Below are positions 46,612 through 56,237 of a DNA stretch of 64,000 bases, one piece after another. Source of the DNA: Propioniciclava soli (GTDB lineage: Bacteria > Actinomycetota > Actinomycetes > Propionibacteriales > Propionibacteriaceae); NCBI RefSeq assembly GCF_014858005.1, contig NZ_JACYOT010000004.1:434001-498000 (forward strand), read 5' to 3'. Position 1 is the stretch's first letter; the number at the start of each line of letters is the position of its first letter. A program made the position numbers and the translations under genes. The notes below the pieces were generated by a model, which was given only the letters and a program-made list of their open reading frames with translations, did not search any database and had not been told where the DNA came from.

Positions 46612-47838
46612 GTGAGCCGCATCGTCCTCGGGGTCTCCGGGGGAATCGCCGCCTACAAGGCGTGCGAGGTGCTCCGTCGGCTGTCCGAGGGCGGCCACGA
46701 GGTCACGGTCGTGCCGACGCCGAACGCGCTGATGTTCGTGGGCGAGGCCACGTGGGCGGCCCTGTCGGGGCGTCCGGTGGCGACCGGGGTCTTCGAGCAC
46801 GTCCACGAGGTGCCCCACGTGCGGCTGGGCCGGCAGGCCGAGCTGGTGGTCGTGGCGCCGGCGACCGCCGACCTGCTCGCGCGGGCGGCGTCCGGACGGG
46901 CCGACGACCTGCTGACGAACACCCTGCTCACCGCGTCCTGCCCGGTGCTCATGGTGCCGGCGATGCACACCGAGATGTGGCTGCACCCGGCGACCCGGGC
47001 CAACGTGGCGACGCTGCGGGAGCGGGGTGTCATCGTCATGAATCCGGCCGACGGACGCCTGACCGGCGCCGATTCCGGCCCGGGGCGGCTGCCCGAGCCG
47101 GTGGACATCGTCGCGGTGGCGACCTCGCTGCTGGACGACCCGGCCACGGTGGACGCCGTGCGGCGCCGCGACCTGGACGGCCGCCATGTGGTGGTCAGCG
47201 CCGGCGGCACCCACGAGGCTCTCGACCCCGTCCGCTTTCTCGGCAACGCCGCGAGCGGCTTGCAGGGCGTCGCCCTGGCGCGCGCCGCGGCGCTGCGCGG
47301 CGCGACGGTGACGCTGGTGGCCGCGCACGTCACCGCCGCGCTGCCCGCGGGGGTGCAGGTGCAGCGGGTGTCGTCGACCGCCGACCTGGCAGACACCATG
47401 ACCGGCCTGGCCGGCGAGGCGGACGCCCTCGTCATGGCTGCCGCGCCGGCCGACTTCACCCCCGCGCGGCCGAGCGAGGGGAAGATCAAGAAGGACGGCG
47501 ACGCCGGGCTGAGCATCGACCTGGTGCAGACCACCGACGTGCTCGCCACGCTGAGCCGTCACCGGCCGCGTCCGCAGACGATCGTGGGCTTCGCGGCGGA
47601 GACCGCGGCGTCGGCCGACGCGTTGGTCGCGCTCGGCCGCGCCAAGCTGGCGCGCAAGGGCTGCGACCTGCTCGTCTGCAACGACGTGAGCGGGGGCGCG
47701 GTGTTCGGCCGGGCGGAGAACAGCGTGGTCATCGTGTCCGCCGAGGGCGTCGTGGGCGAGGCCGCCGGCGACAAGTCCGTGATCGCCCACCGCATCTGGG
47801 ACGCCGTCGTGGCGTCGGAGAAGGAGAAGGACCGTTGA
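46612..47838 (+). CDS. coaBC: Phosphopantothenoylcysteine decarboxylase/synthetase
   Basis: This bifunctional enzyme couples phosphopantothenate to cysteine and decarboxylates the product in CoA synthesis. The 408-residue protein has the FMN-binding CoaC domain ([27 protein letters not shown] near residue 120) in the first 180 residues. The CoaB domain follows ([23 protein letters not shown], and AAPADFTP). GTG 46612 follows the rpoZ stop by 22 bases. Confidence 0.95.
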   Translation: MSRIVLGVSGGIAAYKACEVLRRLSEGGHEVTVVPTPNALMFVGEATWAALSGRPVATGVFEHVHEVPHVRLGRQAELVVVAPATADLLARAASGRADDLLTNTLLTASCPVLMVPAMHTEMWLHPATRANVATLRERGVIVMNPADGRLTGADSGPGRLPEPVDIVAVATSLLDDPATVDAVRRRDLDGRHVVVSAGGTHEALDPVRFLGNAASGLQGVALARAAALRGATVTLVAAHVTAALPAGVQVQRVSSTADLADTMTGLAGEADALVMAAAPADFTPARPSEGKIKKDGDAGLSIDLVQTTDVLATLSRHRPRPQTIVGFAAETAASADALVALGRAKLARKGCDLLVCNDVSGGAVFGRAENSVVIVSAEGVVGEAAGDKSVIAHRIWDAVVASEKEKDR

Positions 47839-49025
47839 GCCGTCTGTTCACGTCGGAATCGGTGACCGAAGGCCACCCCGACAAACTGGCCGACTCCGTG
47901 AGCGATGCCGTCCTCGACGCGCTGCTCGCCGACGACCCGCGGTCGCGGGTCGCGGTGGAGACGCTGGTGACGACGGGCACCGTGGTGGTCGCCGGTGAGG
48001 TGTCGACCGAGACGTACGCCGACATCGCGGGCATCGCGCGGCAGCGGATCCTGGCGACGGGTTACGACCACGCCGGGGCGTCATTCGACGGCAAGTCGTG
48101 CGGCGTGCTGGTGTCGCTGGGCAACCAGAGCCCCGACATCGCGCAGGGCGTCGACCGGGCGGAGGAGTCGCGCGACGGCACCGGGGTGGAGGATCTCGAC
48201 CTGCAGGGTGCCGGTGACCAGGGCCTCATGTTCGGCTACGCGTGCACCGACACGCCGTCGCTGATGCCGCTGCCGATCGACATCGCCCACCGGCTGTCGG
48301 AGCGGCTCGCCCTCGTGCGTCGCGAGGGGATTCTGCCCTGGGTGCTGCCCGACGGCAAGACGCAGGTGACGATCGAGTACGACGGCGACCAGGCGGTGCG
48401 GGTGGACACGGTCGTCGTGTCGACCCAGCACACCGAGGACGCGTGGCGTGACGGCATCATCAAGTCGGCCCTCGTCGAGAATGTCGTGAACCCGGTGCTG
48501 GCCGACTACGCGATCGCCTCTGGTGACAAGAAGACGTTCGTCAACCCGACGGGCAAGTTCATCATCGGCGGCCCCATGGGCGACGCGGGGCTCACGGGCC
48601 GCAAGATCATCGTCGACACCTACGGCGGCATGGCCCGCCACGGGGGCGGGGCGTTCTCGGGCAAGGACCCGTCGAAGGTGGACCGCTCGGCGTCCTATGC
48701 GATGCGCTGGGTGGCGAAGAACGTGGTGGCCGCGGGGCTCGCCGAGCGGTGCGAGGTGCAGGTGGCCTATGCCATCGGCCGCGCCCACCCGGTGGGTTTC
48801 TACACGCAGTGCTTCGGCACCGAGCAGGTGCCGGTGGAGCAGATCAACGACGCCGTGCTGGCGACCTTCGACCTGCGCCCGGCCGCGATCATCCGGGACC
48901 TCGACCTGCTGCGGCCGATCTATTCGAAGACGACCAACTACGGCCACTTCGGCCGCGAGTTGCCCGAGTTCACCTGGGAGCGGACCGACCGCGCGGACGC
49001 CCTCGCCGCGGCCGTCCGGGGCTGA
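47835..49025 (+). CDS. metK: S-adenosylmethionine synthase
   Basis: The enzyme makes SAM from methionine and ATP. The 396-residue protein has the canonical [24 protein letters not shown] opening, [12 protein letters not shown] near residue 120, and [16 protein letters not shown] near 270. The coaBC stop overlaps a TTG (TTGA) at 47835 that gives the normal start SRLFTSE, and AAGGAGAAGG lies just upstream. The TTG start is uncommon but best supported. Confidence 0.95.
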   Translation: MSRLFTSESVTEGHPDKLADSVSDAVLDALLADDPRSRVAVETLVTTGTVVVAGEVSTETYADIAGIARQRILATGYDHAGASFDGKSCGVLVSLGNQSPDIAQGVDRAEESRDGTGVEDLDLQGAGDQGLMFGYACTDTPSLMPLPIDIAHRLSERLALVRREGILPWVLPDGKTQVTIEYDGDQAVRVDTVVVSTQHTEDAWRDGIIKSALVENVVNPVLADYAIASGDKKTFVNPTGKFIIGGPMGDAGLTGRKIIVDTYGGMARHGGGAFSGKDPSKVDRSASYAMRWVAKNVVAAGLAERCEVQVAYAIGRAHPVGFYTQCFGTEQVPVEQINDAVLATFDLRPAAIIRDLDLLRPIYSKTTNYGHFGRELPEFTWERTDRADALAAAVRG

Positions 49026-49072
49026 GCCCGCGGGCGGATCGGCGCCGGCGTCCGATTGTCGGAGTCTGAGCC

Positions 49073-49078
49073 TAGGAT
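49073..49078 (+). promoter_or_regulatory. -10 box, leaderless start of priA
   Basis: TAGGAT ends seven bases before ATG 49086. No Shine-Dalgarno-like sequence lies between, consistent with a leaderless mRNA. Confidence 0.55.
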
Positions 49079-49085
49079 CGCGTGC

Positions 49086-51053
49086 ATGCCCACCGAACCC
49101 GACCACCTGCGCATCGCGCGCGTGGCCGTGGACGTGCCGTTGGCCCACTTGGACCGTCCGTTCGACTATCTCGTGCCGGAGGCGATGGCCGCCGACGTGA
49201 CGCCTGGCGTGCGGGTGCGCGTGAAGTTCGCCGGACGCCTGCGCGACGGCTGGGTGCTGGAGGTCGCCGACACCACCGAGGTGGACGCGAAGCTGGCGCC
49301 GTTGGAGCGGGTGACGTCACCGGAGCCGGTGCTGAGCCCGGCGGTGGCGGGGTTGGTGCGAGCCGTCGCCGACCACTGGGGCGGCACGTTCTCCGACGTC
49401 GTGCGGCTGGCCGTGCCGCCCCGGCACGCCGCCACCGAGAAGGCTGAGCCGCCGGAGCGTCCGCAACCCCGGTGGGAGGTGCTGCCGGGGGTGCTGGGTG
49501 GCTCGGCCGCGGGGGAGCGGTATCTCGCCGGGGTGCGGCGCGGCGAGCCGCTGCGCGCGGTGTGGAACCCGGTCGGCGTCTTCGGGGGGCCGGGGGACTG
49601 GGCCGGGGGGCTGACCGACGCGGTGGGGGCGGCGCTGGCGTCCGGGCGCGGCGTGATCGTCGTGGTGCCGGACGCCGACGCGTTGGCCCGGCTGTCGGCG
49701 CGGTTGACCGACGTGTTGGGGGCGGGGAGTTTCGCGACGCTGGCTGCGGACGCCGGCCCGGCGGCCCGGTACCGGAACTTCCTGGCGGTGGCGCGCGGGG
49801 ATGTCCGGCTGGTGATCGGGACGCGCGCGGCCGTGTTCGCGCCGGTGCACGACCTGGGGCTGGTGGTGGTGTGGGACGAGGGCAACGACTCCTTGGCCGA
49901 GCCGCGCGCGCCCTACCCGCACGCCCGAGAGGTGGCCGTGCTGCGGGCGTCCCGGGAGCGGTGCGCGCTGTTGCTCGCGGGGTTCGGGCGGACGGCGGAG
50001 GTGCAGGCCCTCGTGGAGCGCGGCTGGCTGGTGCCGCTGGGGGTGCCGGCGCAGGAGGCGCGCCGGCTGGGCCCGGCGGTGCGCGTCGCCGCGGACACCG
50101 ACCGTGCGCTGGAGCGCGATCCGGATGCCCACGCCGCCCGATTGCCGAGGGACGTGTTCGGCGTGATCCGTGCCGGGTTGGCGTCCGGACCCGTGCTGCT
50201 GCAGGTGCCGCGGGCGGGGTATGCCCCGGCGCTGGCGTGCCAGCGCTGCCGGACGCTGGCGCGGTGCCCGAACTGCTCCCAGCCGCTGCGGGGTGACCGG
50301 GCTCGGGACGGATTCGCGGTGGCGTGCGCGCTGTGCGGGCCACTGGAGGGGGTGTGGGCGTGCCCGGAGTGCGGTGACGGGCGGCTGCGGGCGCCACGGG
50401 TCGGGGTGACGCGGACGGCCGAAGAACTGGGCCGGGCGTTCCCGCAGGTGCGGGTGGTGACGTCGTGGTCGGGGCACCTGGTGGACGCGGTGGACGACGC
50501 CCCGGCGCTGGTGCTGGCGACACCGGGCGCCGAGCCGTTCCCGTCGGCGGGGTACGCGGCGGCGGTGCTGATGGACGCCGGGCTCATGCTGGGGCGTCCC
50601 GACCTGCGGGCCGCAGAGGAGGCGTTGCGGCGCTGGTTGGCGGTGTGCGCGCTGGTGCGGCCGGCGGCCGAGGGCGGCACCGTGACGGTGGTCGGGGAGC
50701 CGGAGGCCCGCGCCGTGCAGGCGCTGGTGCGCCTGGATCCGGCCGGGTTCGCCGAGCGCGAGCTTGCCGAGCGCTTTGAGACGCATTTTCCGCCCGCGGC
50801 GCGGTTGGTGACGCTGGACGGTCCGCAGGCCGCGCTCACCGACGCGGAGGCGGCATGGCGTCCGGTGACGGGGGTGGAGCATTTCGGCCCCGTGCCCTTG
50901 CCGGAGGACGACGCCTGGCGGCTGACGTTGCGGGCCCCGGTGGCCGAGGCGTCCGAGCTGGTTGGCGCCCTGAAGGGCTACCTGGCCGAGCGCTCGTCGC
51001 GCAAGGCCCCGGGGTCCGTCCGGCTCCGCGTCGATCCGGCGGCGATCGGCTGA
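49086..51053 (+). CDS. priA: Primosomal protein N' (PriA), helicase motifs degenerate
   Basis: PriA recognises stalled forks and starts primosome assembly. The 655-residue protein has the N-terminal DNA-binding domain (VAVDVPLAHLDRPFDYLVP) and the zinc-binding cysteines (CQRC, CPNC, CALCG, CPECG) at about residues 385-440. The Walker A lysine motif is missing and the DEAD-box position reads WDEGN rather than DEEH. Loss of ATPase motifs is characteristic of actinobacterial PriA, so this is not a pseudogene. It acts by binding rather than unwinding (inference). ATG 49086 was preferred over a start at 49056 that has no support. Confidence 0.92.
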   Translation: MPTEPDHLRIARVAVDVPLAHLDRPFDYLVPEAMAADVTPGVRVRVKFAGRLRDGWVLEVADTTEVDAKLAPLERVTSPEPVLSPAVAGLVRAVADHWGGTFSDVVRLAVPPRHAATEKAEPPERPQPRWEVLPGVLGGSAAGERYLAGVRRGEPLRAVWNPVGVFGGPGDWAGGLTDAVGAALASGRGVIVVVPDADALARLSARLTDVLGAGSFATLAADAGPAARYRNFLAVARGDVRLVIGTRAAVFAPVHDLGLVVVWDEGNDSLAEPRAPYPHAREVAVLRASRERCALLLAGFGRTAEVQALVERGWLVPLGVPAQEARRLGPAVRVAADTDRALERDPDAHAARLPRDVFGVIRAGLASGPVLLQVPRAGYAPALACQRCRTLARCPNCSQPLRGDRARDGFAVACALCGPLEGVWACPECGDGRLRAPRVGVTRTAEELGRAFPQVRVVTSWSGHLVDAVDDAPALVLATPGAEPFPSAGYAAAVLMDAGLMLGRPDLRAAEEALRRWLAVCALVRPAAEGGTVTVVGEPEARAVQALVRLDPAGFAERELAERFETHFPPAARLVTLDGPQAALTDAEAAWRPVTGVEHFGPVPLPEDDAWRLTLRAPVAEASELVGALKGYLAERSSRKAPGSVRLRVDPAAIG

Positions 51054-51082
51054 TCCGAGATCGGGTCAGCAGGGTGGTGGGC

Positions 51083-52408
51083 TCAGACCCAGAGGCGCGT
51101 GAAGGTGTCGTCCACCAACTCCTGGAACAACCCCAGCTCCCAGGCCACGTCGAGCGCGGTGTACCGGGAGCGGTAGTACATGGCGCGTGGGAACGTCGCC
51201 CGGACGTCGGCCGCCGTCAGGCCGATGTCCTCCGGACGCGACGGGGCTCCGGCGGCGGCCAGCATGCCGGCGAGTTCGGCGCTGGTCACGAGCTGGGTCC
51301 GGAGCCGCTCGCGCACCGAGGGCCAGTCATCCACCAGCGGGCGCAGCCGCGCCACCAGATCATCGCCGGTCACGTACTTGGCCCGCGTCTCCTTCACCGC
51401 ATTGTCGGCCAGGGCCCCGGTGAACGTGTCGCGGATGTCGGCCTCGATCCGGTCCCACGGCGTCCGCGCTGCGGCGGCAGCCTCCAGATCGATGGCAGCG
51501 AAATCGCGCTCCACCAGCACCTCGTGGAACGCGCACATCGCCAGCGACCCGATACCCACCTTGAACCCGTGCGACAGCGGCGGGTCGAGGTCGGCGCCCA
51601 GGTGATCCAGCTCCCACAGGTGGCTGAAGTAGTGCTCCGCACCGGACGCCGGTCGCGTTCCGGCGTAGGCCTGCATCGCCAGACCCGAGAGCGCGAGCCC
51701 CTCGACCAGGCCGGCGAAGGCGTCCGGATCGCCGGCCGCCAGATCGCTCGGCCGGGCCAACGCCATGGCGACACCACCTTGCACCATGCCCCACACGGCG
51801 GTGTCGATGGGCTCCACCTCCGTGACGTCGGCGAGGATCCAGTCGGCGCCGCCGGGGATCTTCGCCGCCAGGTCCCCATACCCCGACGCCGTCAGGAAGC
51901 CCGGCGCGGCCGCCACCACGTCCAGATCCAGCACCGCCACCGCCGGAGCGGGGCAGGGCCGGGTGATCTTGACGCCGTCCGCCTCCATCGGCGCACCGAA
52001 ACCGGTGTACCCGTCCATGGACGCCGCCGTGCCGACCACGGCGTAGGGCCGGCCGTGCTCGTGCGAGGCCAGCTTGCTCAGGTCGTTGAGCGTTCCCGCC
52101 CCGAGCGCGATCGCTGTGGCGTCCCCCAGCCGCTCGCCCACGGTGAGGCAGTTGTCGTAGGAGGCGTACAGCGCCGGGCGGCCCGGGAACACCAGGGGCT
52201 CGGCCAGCGCGCACCCTGCCGCGCGCAGCGAGGCGGTGAGCGCCTCGCCGGCGACGGCCCAGGTGTTCTCGTCGGCGACCACCACGTAGGGCCCCTGCCC
52301 GAGGACGTCGGCGATCCGGCGTCCCGCCTCCGTCAGGACGCCGCGGCCGACCACCACGTCCCGGGTGTCGGTCGCCCGCGCCAACGCAGCGTCCAGGGCG
52401 TCACTCAT
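51083..52408 (-). CDS. sn-Glycerol-1-phosphate dehydrogenase family (AraM/EgsA-like)
   Basis: The 441-residue product belongs to the iron-type dehydrogenase superfamily, G1P dehydrogenase branch. It has ALGAGTLNDLSKLASHEHGRPYAVVGTA, the motif ASMDGYTGFGAPME, and metal-ligand segments SGAEHYFSHLWE and LSHGFKVGIGS. B. subtilis AraM reduces DHAP to glycerol-1-phosphate. Actinobacterial homologues are less studied and may use other polyol phosphates. Its start lies eight bases inside the preceding GutA-like gene, so the two are translationally coupled. A NagD/AraL-type phosphatase is encoded divergently next door, matching the AraL-AraM pairing of B. subtilis. Confidence 0.85.
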   Translation of the reverse strand: MSDALDAALARATDTRDVVVGRGVLTEAGRRIADVLGQGPYVVVADENTWAVAGEALTASLRAAGCALAEPLVFPGRPALYASYDNCLTVGERLGDATAIALGAGTLNDLSKLASHEHGRPYAVVGTAASMDGYTGFGAPMEADGVKITRPCPAPAVAVLDLDVVAAAPGFLTASGYGDLAAKIPGGADWILADVTEVEPIDTAVWGMVQGGVAMALARPSDLAAGDPDAFAGLVEGLALSGLAMQAYAGTRPASGAEHYFSHLWELDHLGADLDPPLSHGFKVGIGSLAMCAFHEVLVERDFAAIDLEAAAAARTPWDRIEADIRDTFTGALADNAVKETRAKYVTGDDLVARLRPLVDDWPSVRERLRTQLVTSAELAGMLAAAGAPSRPEDIGLTAADVRATFPRAMYYRSRYTALDVAWELGLFQELVDDTFTRLWV

Positions 52409-52763
52409 GACCGAACACCACCGTGACGCCGAGACCCAGCGCGGGTGTCTCGTCCACCCCCCCGAGGTGCAGGGCGCCGGGCAGGCGAGGAGACTCCTTG
52501 CCGTCGAACACCATCGTGACGTGCCCCAGGTCGGCCAGGTTCTTGCGGGCCACGGAGCCGACCGCGGTCAGCGTCCAGGCCTGGTCGCCGATCAGCACCT
52601 GCTGGCCGGCGACGAGATCCCCCTCCATCGCGGCGTTCTCGACGATGAAGCAGAACGGCCGCAACGCGTCGGGAACATCTGCTCCGAACGTCAGCGCGAG
52701 GCCCTCGTCGAGCGTGGCATCGGCGTCGTGACCGACCTCGATGACAGTCGTGACGTAGGCCAT
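52401..52763 (-). CDS. PTS glucitol/sorbitol IIA-like protein lacking the phospho-His
   Basis: The 120-residue protein aligns along its whole length with E. coli SrlB/GutA (CFI near residue 40; LTAVGSVARKNLADLGHVTMVFDG). In E. coli SrlB the phosphorylated His43 lies in FIHCHGE (recalled sequence). The aligned stretch here is FIVENAA, so the position is Val41 and the following His is lost too. No sorbitol IIB or IIC gene is near. It therefore probably does not transfer phosphate and may be a regulator or partner of the coupled dehydrogenase. AGGGAG precedes the ATG at 52763. Confidence 0.87.
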   Translation of the reverse strand: MAYVTTVIEVGHDADATLDEGLALTFGADVPDALRPFCFIVENAAMEGDLVAGQQVLIGDQAWTLTAVGSVARKNLADLGHVTMVFDGKESPRLPGALHLGGVDETPALGLGVTVVFGHE

Positions 52764-52851
52764 CGGCGGCTCCCTTCTCATCGGGGTCAGCCTAGCCAGT
52801 GGTGGGCCCGCGGCGGTGCGGCTGGCAGGCTGGTGCCCGAACGGAGGACCC

Positions 52852-53673
52852 ATGCGACCCACCACCTTCTACGACGCCTACGTCTTCGACCTGGACGGCA
52901 CGATCTACCTCGGTGACGAGCTGCTGCCCGGCGCGTCCGATCTGGTGCAGACGCTCCGGGAGCGGGGCAAGCTGGTCCGCTTCCTGTCGAACAACCCGAC
53001 CCGCGATCCGGCGATGTACGCCGACAAGCTGGCCCGCTTGGGCCTGCCCACGCCGGTGGCCGACATCGCCAACACCCTCGTCACCACCACGCGGTGGCTC
53101 GGTGAGCACCACCCGGACGCCGTCCTGTTCGTCCTCGGCGAGGAGCCGCTGTGCCGGGCGCTGCGCGAGGCGGGCTTCCGGCTGTCGGAGGATCCGGCCG
53201 AGATCGACGTCGTCGTCGCGTCCTACGACCGCACGTTCGACTACCGCAAGCTCCAGATCGCATTCGACGCGCTGTGGTTCCATCGCCGGGCGGTGTTGAT
53301 CCAGACGAACCCCGACCGGTTCTGCCCCTTTCCCGGCGGACGCGGCGAGCCCGATTGCGCGGCCATCACGGCCGCCATCGAGGCCTGCACCGGCGTCACC
53401 TGCGCGGTGAGCCTCGGCAAGCCGTCGCCGCTCATGCTCGCCGAGGCGCTCCGGGGCCACGACCTCGACCCGTCGCGCTGCCTCATGGTGGGCGATCGGC
53501 TGCACACCGACATCCAGATGGCGCTGGACGCCGGCATGGATTCCGCCCTCGTGCTCACCGGCGAGTCCACCCGCGACGACGTCGCGGCCCGGCCGCCCGA
53601 CCAGCGCCCCACCTGGGTCGTGGAACGCATCGACCACCTGCTCCCGGAGGGGAGAACGAACCAGCGCAGCTAG
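52852..53673 (+). CDS. HAD-IIA family phosphatase (NagD/AraL-like)
   Basis: The 273-residue protein is a HAD hydrolase with motif I DLDGTIY near residue 12, motif II FLSNNPTR, motif III Lys in LGKPSPLM near 196, and motif IV MVGDRLHTDI near 215. The C2a cap type is that of NagD, AraL and glycerol-phosphate phosphatases, which dephosphorylate small phosphosugars. It is divergent from the GutA-like/AraM-like pair, and an AraL-AraM partnership is plausible. GGAGG precedes ATG 52852. Its TAG stop also forms the fmt -10 box. Confidence 0.9.
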   Translation: MRPTTFYDAYVFDLDGTIYLGDELLPGASDLVQTLRERGKLVRFLSNNPTRDPAMYADKLARLGLPTPVADIANTLVTTTRWLGEHHPDAVLFVLGEEPLCRALREAGFRLSEDPAEIDVVVASYDRTFDYRKLQIAFDALWFHRRAVLIQTNPDRFCPFPGGRGEPDCAAITAAIEACTGVTCAVSLGKPSPLMLAEALRGHDLDPSRCLMVGDRLHTDIQMALDAGMDSALVLTGESTRDDVAARPPDQRPTWVVERIDHLLPEGRTNQRS

Positions 53674-53676
53674 GGT
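53671..53676 (+). promoter_or_regulatory. -10 box, leaderless start of fmt
   Basis: TAGGGT ends seven bases before GTG 53684. Its first three bases are the stop codon of the HAD phosphatase gene. Confidence 0.6.
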
Positions 53677-53683
53677 GGACGCC

Positions 53684-54637
53684 GTGCGTCTCGTCTTCGC
53701 CGGTACCCCGGCCGTCGCTGTGCCGTCGCTGGCGGCCCTCCTCGCCTCCGAACACGAGGTGGTCGCCGTCGTCACCCGGCCGGACGCCCCCCGCGGCCGG
53801 TCCCGCCGTCCCGTGCCCAGCGACGTCGCGCAATGGGCCGCCGATCAGGGATTGCCCGTGCTCAAGCCCGTGCATCCCAAGGATGCCGACTTCGTCGCCA
53901 CGCTCCGCGACCTCGCGCCGGACGCCTGCCCCGTCGTCGCCTACGGCGCGCTCGTGCCGCAACACGTCCTCGACATCCCGGCCCACGGCTGGATCAACCT
54001 GCACTTCTCCCTGCTGCCCCGCTGGCGGGGCGCGGCCCCCGTGCAACGGGCCATCATGGCCGGCGACACCGTCACCGGTGCCACGACGTTCCGACTCGTG
54101 CGCGAGCTGGACGCCGGCCCCGTCCACCACACCCTCGAGCTTCCGCTGGCCGGCACGGAGACGGCCGGCGACGTGCTCGCCACCCTGGCCGATTCCGGGG
54201 CCCGCCTGCTGCTGCAGACCATCGACGCCCTCGGGGACGCCGAGCCGCGTCCGCAGGAAGACGCCGGCGTCACCGTCGCCCCCAAGCTGAGCGTCGAGGA
54301 GGCAGAGCTTGACTGGCGGCGTCCGGCCATCGATCTCGACCGGCTGATCCGCGGTTGCTCACCCGAGCCGATGGCCTGGACGACCCTGGACGGCCAGCGG
54401 TTCACCGTGGCGCTGGCTCGGCCCGTCGACGTCGGTGATCTCGCGCCGGGGGAGATCCGCGCCGAGAAGCGCCGCGTGCTCGCCGGCACCGGCGCGGGCG
54501 CGCTGGAGCTGCTCCGCGTCCAGCCCCAGGGCCGCAAGGAGATGGCCGGAGCCGACTGGGGCCGCGGCCTGCACGGATCCGGGCGCGGCTTCGACATCGC
54601 ACCCGGTTCAGCGGGCCCGGCAGAAGCGAGGGCCTGA
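53684..54637 (+). CDS. fmt: Methionyl-tRNA formyltransferase
   Basis: Fmt formylates initiator Met-tRNA with 10-formyl-THF. The 317-residue protein has the normal opening RLVFAGTPAVAVPSL, the catalytic NLHFSLLPRWRGAAPVQRAI block near residues 105-125, and a C-terminal OB-fold domain. GTG 53684 is chosen over the GTG at 53675 because it gives the family N-terminus and a leaderless arrangement. The stop overlaps rsmB (TGATG). Confidence 0.96.
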   Translation: MRLVFAGTPAVAVPSLAALLASEHEVVAVVTRPDAPRGRSRRPVPSDVAQWAADQGLPVLKPVHPKDADFVATLRDLAPDACPVVAYGALVPQHVLDIPAHGWINLHFSLLPRWRGAAPVQRAIMAGDTVTGATTFRLVRELDAGPVHHTLELPLAGTETAGDVLATLADSGARLLLQTIDALGDAEPRPQEDAGVTVAPKLSVEEAELDWRRPAIDLDRLIRGCSPEPMAWTTLDGQRFTVALARPVDVGDLAPGEIRAEKRRVLAGTGAGALELLRVQPQGRKEMAGADWGRGLHGSGRGFDIAPGSAGPAEARA

Positions 54638-55977
54638 TGCCGAACCGCACGTTGCGCCGCCGGCGTCCGGACGCCGCGCGCCGGGCCGCGTTCACCGCCC
54701 TCCGCGCAGTGAGCGAGGGCGCCTACGCCAACCTCGAGACCGCCAAGGTGCTGGGGGAGGCGCGCCTGCCGGTTCGCGACGCCGCCTTCGTCACCGAGCT
54801 GGTGTTCGGCACGTGCCGGCTGCAGGGAACCTACGACCGCATCCTCACCGCCGCCTCGGGACGCGACACCTTCGACCCCCCGCTGCGCGACGCCCTGCGC
54901 CTCGGCGCCCACCAGCTGCTCGGCATGCGCGTGCCGAGCCACGCCGCTCTCGCCGCGACGGTCGACCTTGCCGCGGCCGAGGTCGGCGAGCGCGTGGCGG
55001 GCCTGACCAACGCGGTGCTCCGCAAGGTCGCCGCCCGCGACCTGCCGGGGTGGATCGACCACCTCTCCGTGGGCCTCGACCCCCTGGACGCCCTCGCCCT
55101 GCGGACCCACCACCCCCGCTGGATCGTCGACGCCCACGTCGATCTCCTGGGGGAGGAGGCCGAGGCCGCGTTGGCCGCCAACAACGTCACCCCCGTGCCG
55201 CATCTCGTGGTGCGGCCCGGTCTGGCCCGGGTCGACGAACTCGACGGCGAGCCCACCACGTACTCACCCTTCGGCGCCCGCCGCGCCGGCAACCCCGCGG
55301 ACGTCCCCGCCGTTCGCGAGGGCCGCGCCGGCGTCCAGGACGAGGGGAGCCAGTTGGTGGCGTGGGCGCTGGCCCAGGCGGACGCCCCCGCCGGCCCGTG
55401 GCTCGACCTGTGCGCCGGGCCGGGCGGCAAGGCGGCGCTGCTCACCGGCCTCGCCCGCGAGCGCGACGAGCTGCTGCTGGCCGCCGAGCGGCTCCCGCAC
55501 CGCGCCCAGCTCGTCGCCCAGGCGCTGCGCGCCTACCCGGAGCCGAACGTGCCGGTGGTGCTCGCCGCCGACGGCACGCGGCCGGCGTGGCGTCCGGCCA
55601 CCTTCGCCCGGGTGATCGCCGACGTCCCCTGCACCGGGCTCGGAGCGCTGCGCCGGCGCCCGGAGTCGCGGTGGCGGCGCAGCCCCGCCGACCTGGCTGA
55701 TCTCGTTCCGCTGCAACGCGCCCTGCTCGGCTCGGCGCTGGACGCCGCCGCCCCCGGCGGTGTGGTGGCGTACGCGACCTGCTCGCCGCACCGAGCCGAG
55801 ACCAGCGAGGTGGTCGCGGCGGTCACGGCGTCCCGGGAGGACGTGACGATTCTTGACGCCCCCGCCCTGCTGCCCGGTGTCGCCCACACCGCGTCGGGGC
55901 CGTTCGTGCAACTGTGGCCCCACCGGCACGGCACCGATGCGATGTTCCTGGCGATGCTGCGCAAGGACGCGCGCTGA
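54637..55977 (+). CDS. rsmB: 16S rRNA (cytosine-967) methyltransferase RsmB
   Basis: The 446-residue protein has an N-terminal NusB-like helical domain (residues 10-140) and a C-terminal SAM-dependent methyltransferase domain. The latter has the SAM motif DLCAGPGGKAALL near 270, the two conserved cysteines in DVPCTGLG (about 330) and in TCSPHRAET (about 388), and QLWPHRHGTDAMFLA at the end. Fmt-RsmB adjacency is widely conserved. The start overlaps the fmt stop by one base. Confidence 0.95.
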   Translation: MPNRTLRRRRPDAARRAAFTALRAVSEGAYANLETAKVLGEARLPVRDAAFVTELVFGTCRLQGTYDRILTAASGRDTFDPPLRDALRLGAHQLLGMRVPSHAALAATVDLAAAEVGERVAGLTNAVLRKVAARDLPGWIDHLSVGLDPLDALALRTHHPRWIVDAHVDLLGEEAEAALAANNVTPVPHLVVRPGLARVDELDGEPTTYSPFGARRAGNPADVPAVREGRAGVQDEGSQLVAWALAQADAPAGPWLDLCAGPGGKAALLTGLARERDELLLAAERLPHRAQLVAQALRAYPEPNVPVVLAADGTRPAWRPATFARVIADVPCTGLGALRRRPESRWRRSPADLADLVPLQRALLGSALDAAAPGGVVAYATCSPHRAETSEVVAAVTASREDVTILDAPALLPGVAHTASGPFVQLWPHRHGTDAMFLAMLRKDAR

Positions 55978-56069
55978 CGCTGGTGCCGCACGTCCGTCGG
56001 CGTCGACCCCGCCCGGGAGCGCCGCCGTCAGCTCACCTCGTCGCCCCGTCGGGTGCGGCGACACGGCCG

Positions 56070-56162
56070 CGCGACGAAAAGGCGGCACTCGATTTTGCAC
56101 CACATCAGTGGGACTGATGTTGGTGGCCCGCTCGTGTGATCGAGTGCAGCCTTTTCGTCGCC
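56070..56162. repeat. Nested hairpins in the rsmB-symporter gap
   Basis: GCGACGAAAAGGC-GCACTCGAT near 56070-56093 pairs with its complement near 56140-56162 with one mismatch. Inside it CACCACATCAGT and ACTGATGTTGGTG (56098-56125) pair with one bulge. This AT-richer cruciform-like structure could terminate rsmB transcription or be a separate structured RNA. A second structure follows at 56238. Confidence 0.7.
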
Positions 56163-56237
56163 GTTGCCTTGTATCTGGGGCGATTCGACCGGCACCAGCG
56201 TGCAAGGAGGCGTCCCGGACGCGCCCCACGACCCCAT

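Noticed and set aside
49086-51053. priA as a pseudogene because Walker A is missing
   Set aside because: Loss of the helicase motifs is usual in actinobacterial PriA, and the frame and zinc motifs are intact.
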